Assembly (NCBI GenBank): GCA_026315105.1
Contig: CM048744.1
Location: 350,859,168 to 350,923,167 of the forward strand
Direction: 5' to 3'
Length of the DNA: 64,000 nt
DNA from: Locusta migratoria
Taxonomy: Eukaryota; Arthropoda; Insecta; Orthoptera; Acrididae
Shown: piece after piece, positions 11,641 through 22,410 of the stretch
How positions within the stretch are numbered: the stretch's first letter is position 1
How the letters are laid out: every line of letters starts with the position of its first letter
Position numbers and translations under genes: made by a program
Notes under the pieces: generated by a model
Databases searched by the model: none
Told to the model about the DNA's origin: nothing
Seen by the model: the letters and a program-made list of their open reading frames with translations, nothing else

Positions 11641-12400
11641 TGTAATGAAAGTTCCAGATCTCTGGTTACAGTTTATTAAACAGCGCTACAGCTGTTTCAG
11701 CTTTTTGCCATTATCCACGATGTCTTGACGTTACACACTAACATCTGGCGTGACTGTTGTAAAAACTGCAGTGAAATAATCACGTATTTCGCAGTTGGAT
11801 ACGTCTTTTAGCTGACAGGTTTTATGCCGCTTGTTACGCTAAAACGTTAAATTAGAGAAAACTGTTATATTTTGCGTAGTTAGCAACAGTTCTGCCAAAG
11901 AACTGAAGATGTATGTAAAACATCTTTGGCAGAACTTGCTAACTGCGGGAAACATAAGTTTTCTCTAATTTAACGTTTTAGCGTAAGAAGCTGCATAAAA
12001 CCTGGCAGCTAAAAGACGTATCCAACTGCGAAATGCATGATTATTTCACTGCAGTTTTAACAAAAAATGTTCAAATGTTTGTAAAGCATAAGGGACTTAA
12101 GTACGGGCCATCAGTCCCTAAACTTACAAACTACTTATGAACTAGCTAACACTAAGGACGGCACAAATATCCATGCCCGAGGGGGGATTCTAACTCCCAA
12201 CCGTAGTGGCCGTGCAGACCGTGACTGGCGCGCCTCAGTCCCCTCGGCCACCGCGATCGGCCAGTTTTTAGAACAGTCACGCCAGATGTTTAGTATATAA
12301 CGTCAAATCATCGTAGACGCGATTGATAATGGCAATAAGCTGAAACAGCTGTAGCGCTATTTAATAAACTGTAACCAGTGATCTGGAACTTTCATTACAA
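11641..12400. repeat. Palindromic repeat with SINE in one arm and hammerhead-like ends
   Basis: The left arm (from TGTAATGAAAGTTCCAGATC) and right arm (ending GATCTGGAACTTTCATTACA) are inverted copies of about 250-280 bp. They turn at a nested hairpin near 11888-11938 (GTTCTGCCAAAG / CTTTGGCAGAAC). The right arm is interrupted by a SINE. Each arm carries, pointing outward, AAGCTGAAACAGCTGTAGCG, which matches the GAAAC plus palindromic stem III plus GTA pattern seen in the other hammerhead-like sites here. The upstream CTGA core is degraded (TTGATAA in the right arm). Confidence 0.85.
12061..12261 (-). mobile_element. SINE family A inserted in palindrome arm
   Basis: Reverse copy whose flanks repeat CAGTTTTA(A/T)A-type sequence at 12052-12060 and 12262-12270. 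The opposite palindrome arm retains the empty site (GCAGTTTTTAC in inverse orientation near 11757-11769). The insertion is therefore younger than the palindrome. Confidence 0.9.
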
Positions 12401-12930
12401 ATATTAGTTATTCAGGATGTATTACGCCTTAGGAATATTTCGAGCCAACAGGTCTTTTTACGACCGGCAGAAACCCTGGGACGTGTGCATCGTACCGAAA
12501 GGTATGTGGAAGAGCATCACAATTACCAGAATGATGAAGTGTACGTTGTAGAAAAAGACATTGTTTAGCGATCAGCCGTCGTACATTAGCAGCAGCCGGC
12601 TGTGTCGGTTCGGTACGGCAGGTAGGAGTGTGGTGAGCGTGTGAGGTAATAGATCAGGGCGGGGAGCAATTAACAGCGCCGGAACTCCACGGGAAATGAA
12701 TGAGGGGTGGAGTGGGTAGCGGCAGAGGGGGGGGGGGGGCGCCTCTGTGGACTGCCGGCTGCTCGGCTGCGTGGGCGGTGGCGGAAGGGGGGGGGGACAG
12801 GGTAACGGAAGATTCCGTGTGGTGGGGGGGGGGGGGGCAGAGGCACAGCTGGCAGCTGGCGGCATCCAACAACACTTCCGGCCGCGACCTCGGTCAAGGG
12901 CCGCCTGGCACAGCCGACGCCGCACTGAGG
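12401..12930. other. G-rich low-complexity stretch
   Basis: Contains several G runs (for example about 12727-12739, 12787-12795 and 12824-12838) that could form G-quadruplexes on the plus strand. Open frames across it are compositional. No protein family is recognised. Confidence 0.5.
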
Positions 12931-12931
12931 C

Positions 12932-13227
12932 AGTCTTGCCGCTGCATCTAACTTTAATCCGCTAGCCTGTGCGGATATGTAAAATAACATTCACCAAAAT
13001 CCGATAGATGTCTCTAAACTGTCTCAAGAACAAAGAATTTCGGCGGCAGAATGTTATTTTCATCCATTAGTTACTGATAGATGAAAGTAACATTCCGCCG
13101 CCGAAATTCTTTGTTCTTGAGACAGTTTAGAGACATCTATCGGATTTTAGTGAATGTTAGTTTACATATCCAGCACAATTTTTAACACCGGCTACCGGAT
13201 TAAAGTTTCATGCATCGGCAAGACTTA
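12932..13227. repeat. Near-perfect long hairpin (foldback MITE)
   Basis: Inverted arms run from AGTCTTGCCGCTGCATC at the left to GATGCATCGGCAAGACT at the right. The inner part, about 95 bp per arm (for example CCGATAGATGTCTCTAAACT and its complement), is almost identical. The turn lies around 13062-13080. The outer part is more diverged and carries small indels. No coding capacity. Confidence 0.88.
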
Positions 13228-13229
13228 GT

Positions 13230-13970
13230 TACTGATAGGTGCTACTCGATACATACCCCGTTTAGATGAACGCCTAATTTTTTTTTTTTTAGATTATAAT
13301 AATTTGTCAATGTAATAGTAAGTATGCTCCATATTCGCCCAATAATTTTGTTTATAGCCTCAAACTTTAGCTTTCCGACTGATGTCATTGTCCATGCTAT
13401 TTCACTGTATGTGGGCAACTGATGATTACTCGCCCTAATCTTTTCTAGCCAAGATAAAATTTTCTTAGTGTGTTGCGCAAGTTTTCCTTTTATGTGTATC
13501 CTGCATATACCTGTACATAATGTATTTTTATTTCCGATGTTTTCATTCACTGTGATTAGCACCTTGTCCAGACATCTCACTGCGAAACATATATGGACAT
13601 ATGTCGCACCAAATTCACAAACGTCACTCAAACAGGTGACAAAGTAATTTATTACAATTTTATGTTACAATTATTTACTTACTCGTGTTTCTGTTCTGCC
13701 ATATAAATCGAAAAGAATGCCAAAAAATAATCAAGCAAAATTACCGCATAAGACAGAATAAAGCGAAACTAAATCAGTGAAAAAAGTCAAAGTAATAAAA
13801 GAACGCATTAATGCATTTGTCATTAAAAATAGTTCATAAATTTTTTTCTTCTCTTCCAGGGATACTAAAAATGATAAAATGTAATACATAAAGCTCACTC
13901 ATGTAAAATCAGTGTAAATGTTATTTGTACATCAAATTTTAATAAACGTTATTTTAAAAAAAGATTAAAA
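13230..13970. other. No recognisable feature
   Basis: AT-rich. A 129-codon minus-strand frame at 13242-13631 shows no domain and is not called. Confidence 0.45.
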
Positions 13971-14230
13971 AGGTAGCACAGTGGTAGAGTAACAGATTAC
14001 AAATCCAAAGCTCGCGGATTCGATCCCCGCCAGGTCCTAGAATTTTTATCTGTCACTTTCTACTTCTTTCACCTCTGGCAGTGTAAATGTGAAAAACATC
14101 GAGGAGCACCCTATAACTGGCTGGATAAGTCAGGCCGGAGGAAGGCAACGGCATAGCACCTCCGAACAGGATCATGCCTAGTAAAGCACTGTGGTGTTCA
14201 ATCTTCGGATTGTAGACTGCTGTACTGTAG
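13971..14230 (+). mobile_element. tRNA-derived SINE, family B
   Basis: Begins with a tRNA-like head: A-box region GTAGCACAGTGGTAGAGTAA and B box GGATTCGATCCCCGCC, followed by a body including CCTCTGGCAGTGTAAATG and GGAAGGCAACGGCAT. A second copy lies in inverse orientation at 36428-36724. Because the tRNA-like part continues into a conserved body, it is a SINE head rather than a functional tRNA gene. Confidence 0.8.
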
Positions 14231-14271
14231 TTACTGATAGACAAAGTACTACAACTATTTTTATTTTTTTA

Positions 14272-15140
14272 ATGAAACTAGTTAGCTCTCATACTAGAGA
14301 TATTTTACAAAATCAAATGTTCAAATGTTTGTTAAGCTTATGGGACTTAACTACGGGGTCATCAGTCCCTAAACTTACAAACTACTTATGAACTACTTAC
14401 GAACTAGGACGGCACAAATATCCATGCCCGAGGGGGGATTCGAACCCCCGACCGTAGTGGCCATGCAGACCGTGACTGGAGCGCCTCAGTCACCTCGGCC
14501 ACCGCGGCCGGCGATATTTTACAAAAGGTCATGTGATTGGAGCAGGATTTTAGACCGTATACTTTCCTCAAATTACATCAGCTATCTCGAACAGAACGAC
14601 CTATTGTCCCATAGTCAACAGGAATTCAGAAAGTATTGGTGTGAAGCACAGCTAGCTCTTTACTTTCATGATATCAGTGCTATCGACAAGAGATGTCAGA
14701 TTCCGTATTTCTAGATTTCCGTAAGGCTTTTGACACTGTACCACACAAGCGTCTTCTAATCAAACTGCGTGTTTATGGAATATCGCTATAGATGTGCAAT
14801 TGGATTTTTTGTCAGAAAAGACTACGATGTGATTGATGGAAAGTCATCGAGTAGAACAAAAGTGATGTCTGACGTTGCCCAGGGAAGAGTTACAGGACCC
14901 CTTCTGTTCCTTATTTTTATAAACGATTTAGGAGGCAATGTGAGTAGCTCTCTTAGGCTGTTCGCGGATGATGCTGTCGCTTATCGGTTAGTAAAGTCAC
15001 CAGAAGATCAAAAGCAACTGCAAAATGATTTAGATATCTGAATGGCGCAAGAAATGGCAATTGATCCTTAATAATGAGAAATGTGAAGTCATCCATTCGA
15101 ACACTGAAAGAAATCCGTTAAACTTCATTTACACGATAAA
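14272..15140 (+). pseudogene. CR1/L2-like LINE reverse transcriptase, broken, with nested SINE
   Basis: Translated pieces follow RT order. First come KLVSSHTRDILQKVM across the SINE insertion, then NDLLSHSQQEFRK, a DFRKAFDTVPHKRLLIKLRV block (about 14713-14778, in another frame), DVAQGRVTGPLLFLIFINDL (14868-14930) and LRLFADDAVAYR (about 14956-14990), where FADD is the catalytic YxDD-type box. A tail resembling KCEVIHSNTERNPLNFIY follows. Frameshifts separate the blocks, so the copy is dead. It probably belongs to the family whose 3' ends are at 19690, 58021 and 63550. The 5' portion is missing. Confidence 0.85.
14313..14512 (-). mobile_element. SINE family A with 14-bp target duplication
   Basis: Reverse copy flanked by GATATTTTACAAAA at 14299-14312 and 14513-14526. 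Removing it rejoins the reverse transcriptase coding sequence of the surrounding LINE fragment, so it landed inside that LINE. Confidence 0.95.
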
Positions 15141-15222
15141 TCAGTCGAACATACATGCCGTCAGGTATCTTTAATGACAGCAACCAGTCGCCTTTTATGC
15201 AAAATGTTTTATTACATTTCTT

Positions 15223-15263
15223 CCATTACCGGTTTCGATATGCCTAGCATATCATCAGATGGT
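15223..15263 (-). ncRNA. Hammerhead-ribozyme-like motif (stem III ACCGGT)
   Basis: Minus strand: CCAT, then core CTGATGA (complement of 15252-15258), then a TATGC/GCATA stem II, GAAAC (complement of 15232-15236), a self-complementary ACCGGT stem III, cleavage triplet GTA (complement of 15227-15229), then ATGG. CCAT and ATGG form a 4-bp stem I. Deviation from the textbook core: two unpaired bases (TC) between stem II and GAAAC. Self-cleavage is inferred. Confidence 0.55.
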
Positions 15264-17744
15264 GAACGGTTTCTTATATTACAGATGGTGTGTAGTGGAA
15301 TGTGTGTATCTGTTATAATTACAAGAAAACAAGTTGTACAACAGTGCCTTAGCATATGTCACACTTAAAAATCATGTACATATATGGACGCAGTGTCATG
15401 ATTATTAGTCTCGCATCTGCTGAAGAACTTATTTCCACATGGTAATGGCAACACGGACGCAATCTGAGTACATGTCGAAAGGTAACCACTACAGCATCTG
15501 CAAAAATTTTGCAGACTATAAACAGCAGTTAATGTTAGTTTTTGACAAAGTTTTCGTTTATGTTACATTCCAAGGTATCATGAACCTTTAGAACTGCTAT
15601 GAGGCAAACCAACAAAGAATAAATGAAAATTGTCATCTAATTCTCGAAGGAACAAACATGTGGATTTTCAAGCAACTACCCTGCCACTAGCAGCGCTGCT
15701 GTCATTCTGTTTCCGCATATCTACATGGTCTTTGAACGTCTGTTATACATTGGTGTTCTGTGGGGTGCACTGACTGCTGAAATCAGAGACGGGGTCTCTG
15801 CTACAACCCAGCCGCTACTTCATGTGTCTAAATTGCTGCTGCAGCGGTGCAATATCTCCCACGCTGGCAAGATGATTCACGGTCCAATCTCTGAAGTACA
15901 GCGGCAAGTCGTGACTCAAACTTGCACTCCATCCTTGCTTGGCAGGTTTCTTTGGCGTGGTCACAAACGCGGCAGTTCAAACGACTCCACTACAGTACAA
16001 GAATCATGACAGTAAGTGCCAACGAAGAAATTCTACACGAGAATGTTATGTTGCTATAGCCGCAATATTATCTGTACACTCAGCGAGTAACAGTTAAGCA
16101 GCTAAGTCGTAGGAATGGTGCAGTTAAGATGGAACCGTAATAGTATACATTACGTTAGAGAAATGAATTCTATGATACAGGAACACTAAGAAAAAAATGA
16201 GTTTCCTTTCTTTGAGCGTGCTTGACATCTTTCTGCTGTGGCCTCCAAATCTAGAAAGCTATTTTTTCAGAATGTCCTGTGACTTTCGTCCTGGAAGGGG
16301 CCTCCAGTTCTTTTTTGTAGTAATACATGTATTTCCAAGTGGACGGGGGCTCCTTTCGTTTCGCCACCGCCCCGATCCTCCAACAGCCTTAGTCTGCCAC
16401 TGCTTTGTGATCAACTGCTGTACCCATATCTACAGCGCGTACACCATGGCCGACGGCGTTTTGTCCACGGTTGTAGAACTGTGCCACAGATCCACTGTTC
16501 AAGCCGCAGGGTTGATTTACCGATGAGGCGGGATTTATTCGAGGTCGAGTTTTGAGAATTTCCATAACTAGCACGTTTGGGCAAAAGTAATTCGGGAAAT
16601 AGGGCATCATTAGCGATTCAGAAGTAACGTAGCCTGGAGAAAACTATGCGACTTATTAATGGGGCCATACGTACTACCACAAGGCTTAAATGGACGGTGT
16701 TATTCATCACTAGTCCAAGCGCCCTATGTCATAACTGACACAATGGAACCTAAATTTTACCTGTTCTTAAAATATATATATGAATGTTTCTCATCTTTCT
16801 GTACCAAAGAAGGGTTAGTGTTCTTTCTGTTAATAGTGAAATCTTACAGCGAATAACTACTAAACAGCACTAATTGGGCTCACATCAGAAATATAAAGCA
16901 ACGGCGCTTGGTCTTGTGATGCATAACACGGTCCAAATGGGTGTGAATTGTATGGACTTTATCATTGATGTACAGCTTACTTTGCTGGCGGATGTGCCGT
17001 GTCTGCAATGACTACTGATGACGATCCTGCACTTTCTTTGCAACATCTGACGCACACATTTCCGGACCGCAGGATTGATCAGGGTGTCCCCACATCTTGG
17101 TCTGGGGGCACTTCAGTGAAGTGGTCTACGCAAACAACGATGTGCACACAATACAGCGGGTATTCTCAAATTGGTGCTTCAGTCTTTGGGCCGAAGGGCA
17201 GAGGCAAGCATTGCCATGAACGAACGCCTCGTGGAATGTCTACGAATACGTGTTCATCTACGGTATTTAATGCACTTGTTTCGATATAAACTGCCACCTC
17301 TGAAATATCCGACACTTTTTGAATACACTGTATAAAATTATTTGGGAAGGAAAATTGCTTGGTGCAATAAAATCAGTGAGCCCCAGCGACTTTAAGCAGT
17401 TACCACTCGTTGTTTCCGTCCCGTGAGTGGAAGCAGCGCAGCGCTACTGGGAAAGCGTTGAGGCAGTGCGTAACGTGACGTCACGTCCACCTGTTGCTGG
17501 CGGTAGCAGCGGTGTACTGGGGCGCTCGCTGCTGGAGGAGAGGGGAGGGGGGGGGGAGAGGGAGCAGCAGAGAAGTGAGCGGTACAGTTACGGTCAGGAT
17601 ACGAGCGCCCTACTTGCAGGTCAGAATGTAGGTCGCCACCACTCGAGAGCGTCGCGCGTCATCTGACGCTGCAGGGAGAGCACAGAAGACGACGCTACGA
17701 GGCACAGCTGGCGCCAGCCTATCTCCACAGGCGACGTCTCATAA
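15264..17744. other. No supported gene; possible decayed DDE transposase near 17.0 kb
   Basis: Mostly featureless. Around 17040-17100 a short frame reads HTFPDRRIDQGVP, which recalls the FPDRWIGRGGP block of some insect mariner-like transposases. The rest does not follow the family and no TIRs were found. G-rich DNA occurs near 17540-17560. Confidence 0.3.
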
Positions 17745-17932
17745 GGGCCCCCACACACGGGCGACCAATCTCAGCAATTCGTTCGTTGCTCGCCCCCACC
17801 TCGCCATACACGAGCGATTCATCAGGCAATTTCTACGAGAATTACGAATGCACATGTGTCGGCAAACTCTGGAATGGAAAAGATTTTTAACAGCATTCAC
17901 GGTTGATTTGTGTATCCGGACGAGTAATACTT

Positions 17933-18449
17933 TTAACCCATTTCTTCCCAGTGTTGCGTACACGCAACACAAAAGTTAGCCTTACAAAATGCAGGACTTA
18001 CAAATGGAATTACTATACAAAATTCACCACACGTGTTAAAAGGCATTCACGAGCTCTGTATGTGTGTTAAAGTTTCACACTTACCTTAACACTTCGTAAA
18101 AATATGCAAGATTTACAGAAGTCAGACGATCTACATACACAAGAAGTGTCAAGTTCAGCTTCACACAGAGTGGTTTTCAATAATTCATGAGTGATACCAT
18201 CAATGTAAGTCAAAGTTATCATATAGTAGGACAATATTGCACAGTTTGAACAAATAGAAGAATGATCACAAAAACTAAATTTTTCTATTTTTTTACTAGG
18301 AAACAGCGCAACATTATGGGTGGTGAAAATTACAACACATACTGCTAGTTTGTAATATTTGTAATGTTATTTCAATTACTTTAAAGAGAACATGATGACT
18401 AAATATAACACTTTTTCACAATTTCTATTTTTGGGAAGAAATGGGTTAA
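17933..18449. mobile_element. piggyBac-like MITE with TTAA duplication
   Basis: TTAA at 17933-17936 and 18446-18449 flank a 509-bp unit. Its ends are inverted repeats CCCATTTCTTCCCA (left 17937-17950, right 18432-18445 in complement). Just inside the left end, 17951-17970 is a perfect 20-bp palindrome. No transposase; AT-rich interior. Confidence 0.75.
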
Positions 18450-18630
18450 AAGGAAAATTTTATAAATGGGTATTTTAATTTATTTATCTTCTTTTGTTTG
18501 AATCGGTTTTCCTGGGAAGTTTACGTTGCATTACACTTTTAGAGCCGCGAAGTGGGTGGTATACCTCTTTCTAGTGTAGTGATAAGTTTTGTTATTAGTC
18601 CTCAATTCCTCTTTATTGGTTCGTTTTATA

Positions 18631-19345
18631 CGAGGCGCGTCCAGAAAGTAAGTTCCGTTTGGTTATATAAAACGAACGGGTACAGATACAGAAACAAATA
18701 TTTATTGTACAAAAATCTACAACTGTTAAACTACTTTTCTACATAGCTTCCGAAATTTTGTAGGCAATTGTCATAGCATGGCACAAGGTTGTGTGTGCCT
18801 TTTTCATAGAATGTTGCCGCCTTTGTATGCAATCACGTGGTAACATGTTCTTTCAGCTCGCCATCATTGTTGAAGTGTTGTCCATCAAGGACAGATTTTA
18901 AGTGTAAGAAGAGGATTACCGTTAAAATATTTTTTTCCCCTTCTTTCTTTCTTCGCAATAATGCCTGACCTCACACACCGAATGTGACCAAACAATTCTT
19001 ACGGACATTTCAATGGGACCTGTTTGATCATCCTCCACACAGCTCGGACCACTCTCCTAGAGACTTTCATCTCCTCTTACACCTAAAATCTGTCCTTGGT
19101 GGTCAACACTTAAACGATGATAACAAAGAGCTGTTACCACATGGTAGAATACACAGGCGGCAACCTCCTGTGAAGGATGCATGCAAAAACATGTGGCACG
19201 ATATGACAATTGCCTACAAAATTTCGGCAGTTATGTAGAAAAGAAGTTTAATAGGTGTAGAATTTTGTGCAATAAAAATTTCTTCTATATCTGAGTACAA
19301 TTTCATTTTATTACCAAACGGAACTTACTTTCTGGACGCGCCTCG
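18631..19345. mobile_element. Palindromic mariner derivative (two 3' halves head to head)
   Basis: Identical 32-bp TIRs begin CGAGGCGCGTCCAGAAAGTA at 18631 and lie inverted at 19314-19345, with TA duplications at 18629-18630 and 19346-19347, as in Tc1/mariner. Both halves encode the mariner transposase C-terminus, in opposite directions. The plus-strand half has FDHPPHSSDHSPRDFHLL, in which the second aspartate block of the DDD catalytic domain (SPDLAPSDFH in active elements) is altered, followed by LGGQHL. The minus-strand half (18663-18910) repeats the region after that. The N-terminal DNA-binding part is absent. It is a 715-bp foldback that could move only in trans. Confidence 0.88.
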
Positions 19346-19413
19346 TAGTCTTTACAGGAAAGTAAAAAGCCGCATTGCTGATTACCCTGACTATAAACTA
19401 TAAAAAGGAAAGG

Positions 19414-19499
19414 ACGGGTTGGAGTAACCCAGCGGTCTCAGGCAAATCGCTGCGGAGCGCGCGGTTGCTCGCCGTCGGAGGTTCGAGTCCTCCCTGTGG

Positions 19500-19565
<66 letters not shown>

Positions 19566-19658
19566 GTCCGTAGGTTAGTTTACCTTAGTTTAAGTAATTT
19601 GTAAGCTACGGACATGACCACGCAGTTTCGTCCGTTAGATTTACAAATATTTGAACAT
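19414..19658 (+). mobile_element. SINE with expanded (GT)n tract
   Basis: tRNA-like head with AGCGGTCTCAGGCAAATCGC and B box GGTTCGAGTCC at 19480-19490. A (GT)n run follows at 19502-19561. The 3' part (TTTACAAATATTTGAACAT) resembles family A. The head has a leucine/serine-like layout but is not a clean tRNA. The GT run may be an expanded internal simple repeat. Confidence 0.75.
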
Positions 19659-19689
19659 CTGAAAAGGAAAGCTAATTTGTGTTAAACGA

Positions 19690-20395
19690 CTAGGGACTTC
19701 ACTACAGCTTTATTGAAGTGTGAAGTCGTCCACTTGAGTACGAAAAGAAATCCGTTGAACTTTCTTTACAAGATAAAATCAAAAGTGAAGGCCATAAACT
19801 CGACAAAATACCTAGGCATTATTATTACTTCAGACAAATTGGAAACAATAAGTAGATAATGTCGTGGGAAAGGCGAACCAGAGACTGCGTTTTATTGGCA
19901 GAACCCTTAAAACATGCAACAGAACTACAAAAGAAACTGCATACACTATGCTTGTCCGTCCATATTTAGTATTGCTGCCCAGTGTGGGATCCTTGTCAGG
20001 TGGGTTTGACGGAGGACATCGAAAAAGTCCAGAGAAGGGCAGCTCGTTTCGTATTGTCACGATACAGGGCAGACAGCTTTACGGAAACGATACAGGATCT
20101 GGGATGGGAATCATTACAACAACGGCGCTTATCGCTGCTGCGTGGGCTACTTACGAAACTCAAATCGCCAACGTTCTCCTCCGAAGCGAAAATATATTGA
20201 CGACTCCCACTTACATAGGTAGAAATGATCATCAGAATACGAGAAATCAGAGCTCGAACGGAGATATTCAGGTGTTCTTTATTCCCGCGCACTACTCGAG
20301 AATGGAATGGGAGATAAATAGTATAACGGTGGTTCGATGAACCCTCTGCACGGCACATAAATGAGTTTCATAGTATCCCATGTAGATTTATGCTC
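19690..20395 (+). pseudogene. CR1/L2-like LINE, RT C-terminus and 3' end
   Basis: Blocks in order: KYLGIIITSD (about 19808-19835), NQRLRFIGRTLKTCNRTTKE (19876-19935), YCCPVWDP then LTEDIEKVQRRAARFVLSRY (about 19968-20060) and LGWESLQQRRLSLLRGLLTK (20100-20160). These blocks lie in at least two frames. The 3' region with GAGAATGGAATGGGAGATAA and CCCATGTAGAT recurs at 58021-58149 and 63700-63850. It is 5'-truncated and frameshifted. Confidence 0.85.
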
Positions 20396-20917
20396 TTAAT
20401 ATTATGGTACCTGTTAATCATTCTGTTTAGAAGTTAAAGTTTTTTTTATTAAAACGTGCAATTGTTTAATGAATGAATCAGAACTCTATGTTTCTTAGCT
20501 ATTACTATGAACGTCCTACCAGTTCCAGTGCAATGAGCACAAGCTTCAAAACGCTGAATAGAAGAAATTCTACGGTGCATTAATTCCTAAGTGAAAATGC
20601 TGGCCACCAATGCTCAGTAGTTCGTGATCCCTGAATCATCATTCATTCTAACCAGAAGTTATTATTGAACGTGGAAACGCGAAACTAAACAAAACTGCAC
20701 AAACGCTGTTAATAATCAGAGAAACACACATCGCTGCTAAGCAGCCAGGCAGACACAGTGCATCCACGAATCGCTTGCGAACCGCCAGATTACCTGGCAT
20801 TTCCATGCTATCAGTGATCGATGAACAGAACGAAGCGATTTGTTCAGCCGCGTGTGATCTACGATTGCTCGCCCAATACGACGGATTGCTGCGATTCGTC
20901 GCTCGTGTATGGGGCCC

Positions 20918-21475
20918 AGATTCGCCAGTGCGTGTCTCTCAATCCCAAGGTAGCAGTGCTTGAATCCTGCCGGCGAAATACCTGTGTCTGATCTGAAGCG
21001 GACAAGAGGTGCTGTGTTCACGTTTCTGGTGTCCCACGTTTACACTCTTAGTTACGATACATATATCTAGAAAAAATCTTTAAATTAAAAAATACTGTCG
21101 AAGGCACATTTAAGCACCTCAGAGAATGCTTGGTACAAAATTACGGGAGTATTAAATGGAATATGGCTCTAAACAAAACAACCCCCTCGAGACCAGCTGG
21201 ACTTTTGTGTCCAACATACAAATCCATTTCCCAAAGTTCACACGGACCAGACACATTTACGAGGTGACGCGATCTAACGTTAAATGTACCAACCGTTAAG
21301 AACGTACAAAGTTATTGTTTCGCACCTAATGCGCGAGATATCGCTAAATTGTTTCAGTTATGCATTATGTGGCACTTGTTTTGGCGGTTTTACTTTTCCG
21401 TAAGAGTACTGTTCCTTATGTACTGACCTCTTACACTGTTTGCTATGTGCACGTATTGATTCATGTTGATGTTAT
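20918..21475. other. No recognisable feature
   Basis: Nothing beyond short frames is seen. Confidence 0.45.
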
Positions 21476-22410
21476 GGTCTTCAGTCCGGGAGTCTGGTTT
21501 GATGCAGCTCTCCACCCTACTGAGCAAGCCTCTTCATCTCATAAGAATGGCAACTTCCATCAATTTCAATTTGCTTACTATATTCATCTCTTGGTCTCCC
21601 TCTGCGACTTTCTCCTCCCCCCCCCCCCCCCAACCACACACACACTTCGCTCCAACTAGCTAAATTCACAATTCCTTGATGTCTAAGAATTTGTCCTACT
21701 AATCGATCCCTTCTTTTACTCAAGGTATGCCAGAAATTTCTTTTCTCCCCAATTCTGTTCAGTACCTCATTAGTTACGCGATCCACCCACCTAATCTTCA
21801 GAATTCTTCTGTAGAACCATATTTCAAAAGCCTCCATCCTCTTCCTGATCACACTGTTTATCGTCCATGTTTCACGACCATACAAGGCAACACACTACAC
21901 AAATGCTTTCAGAAAAGACTTTCTTACGCTTAAATTAATATTCGATGGTAACAAATTTCTCTTTTTCAAAAACGTTTTTCTTCCCATTGCCATTTTGCAT
22001 TTCATATCGTCTGTACTGCAACCATCATATGTTATTTTACTGCCGAAGTAACAAAACTCATTTACCATCTTTATTGATTCCCTACCTAATTTAATTCCTT
22101 CAGCATCGCCTGATTTTCTTAGACTGCATTCTATTACCCTTGTTTTGCTCTTGTTAATATTCATCTTATATGCTCCTTTCAACACTGTCCATTCCGTTCC
22201 ATTGCTCCTCCAGGTCCTTTGCTGTCTCTGACAGTATTACAATGTCATCAACAAAACGCAAGGTTTTCATTTCTTCGCCCTGAACTTCGACTCCTCCAAA
22301 TTTCTCCTTGCTTTCCTTTAGATCTTGCTCAATGTACAAATTGATTAACAATGGAGAAAGGCTACAACCCTGTCTTACACCCTTCCCAACCTCTGCATTC
22401 CTTTCATGCC
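21476..22410 (-). pseudogene. RTE-type LINE, RT and C-terminal region, frameshifted
   Basis: Read on the minus strand: CSLSPLLINLYIEQDLK (about 22320-22370), TLRFVDDIVILSETAKDLEE (about 22205-22265; FVDD is the catalytic box), MNINKSKTRVIEC, FCYFGSKIT, FLKKRNLL and SVRKSFLKAF. After a frame change come MYGRETWTI (near 21885), RWVDRVTNEVLNRIGEKRNF and a 3' end complementary to GGTCTTCAGTCCGG. Several frameshifts and a poly-C insertion at 21617-21630 disrupt it. Its plus-strand sister copy is at 57277-58400. Confidence 0.88.

Larger units (their letters stand above)
17745..20917. mobile_element. Possible 3.2 kb TIR element (PIF/Harbinger-like?) with nested insertions
   Basis: The left end GGGCCCCCACACACGGGCGA and the reverse complement of the right end (GGGCCCCATACACGAGCGAC) agree over about 35 bp and continue with CAGCAAT. 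The interval holds a piggyBac-like MITE, a palindromic mariner and LINE/SINE debris. I found no target duplication (TAA left, AGA right). The alternative is two independent solo ends in opposite orientation. Confidence 0.4.

Noticed and set aside
13242..13631. 129-codon minus-strand frame
   Set aside because: No recognisable motif, and it begins next to a poly-T run.
17040..17110. Mariner-like transposase gene
   Set aside because: Only a short FPDRRI-like block matches; no catalytic residues, TIRs or continuing frame.
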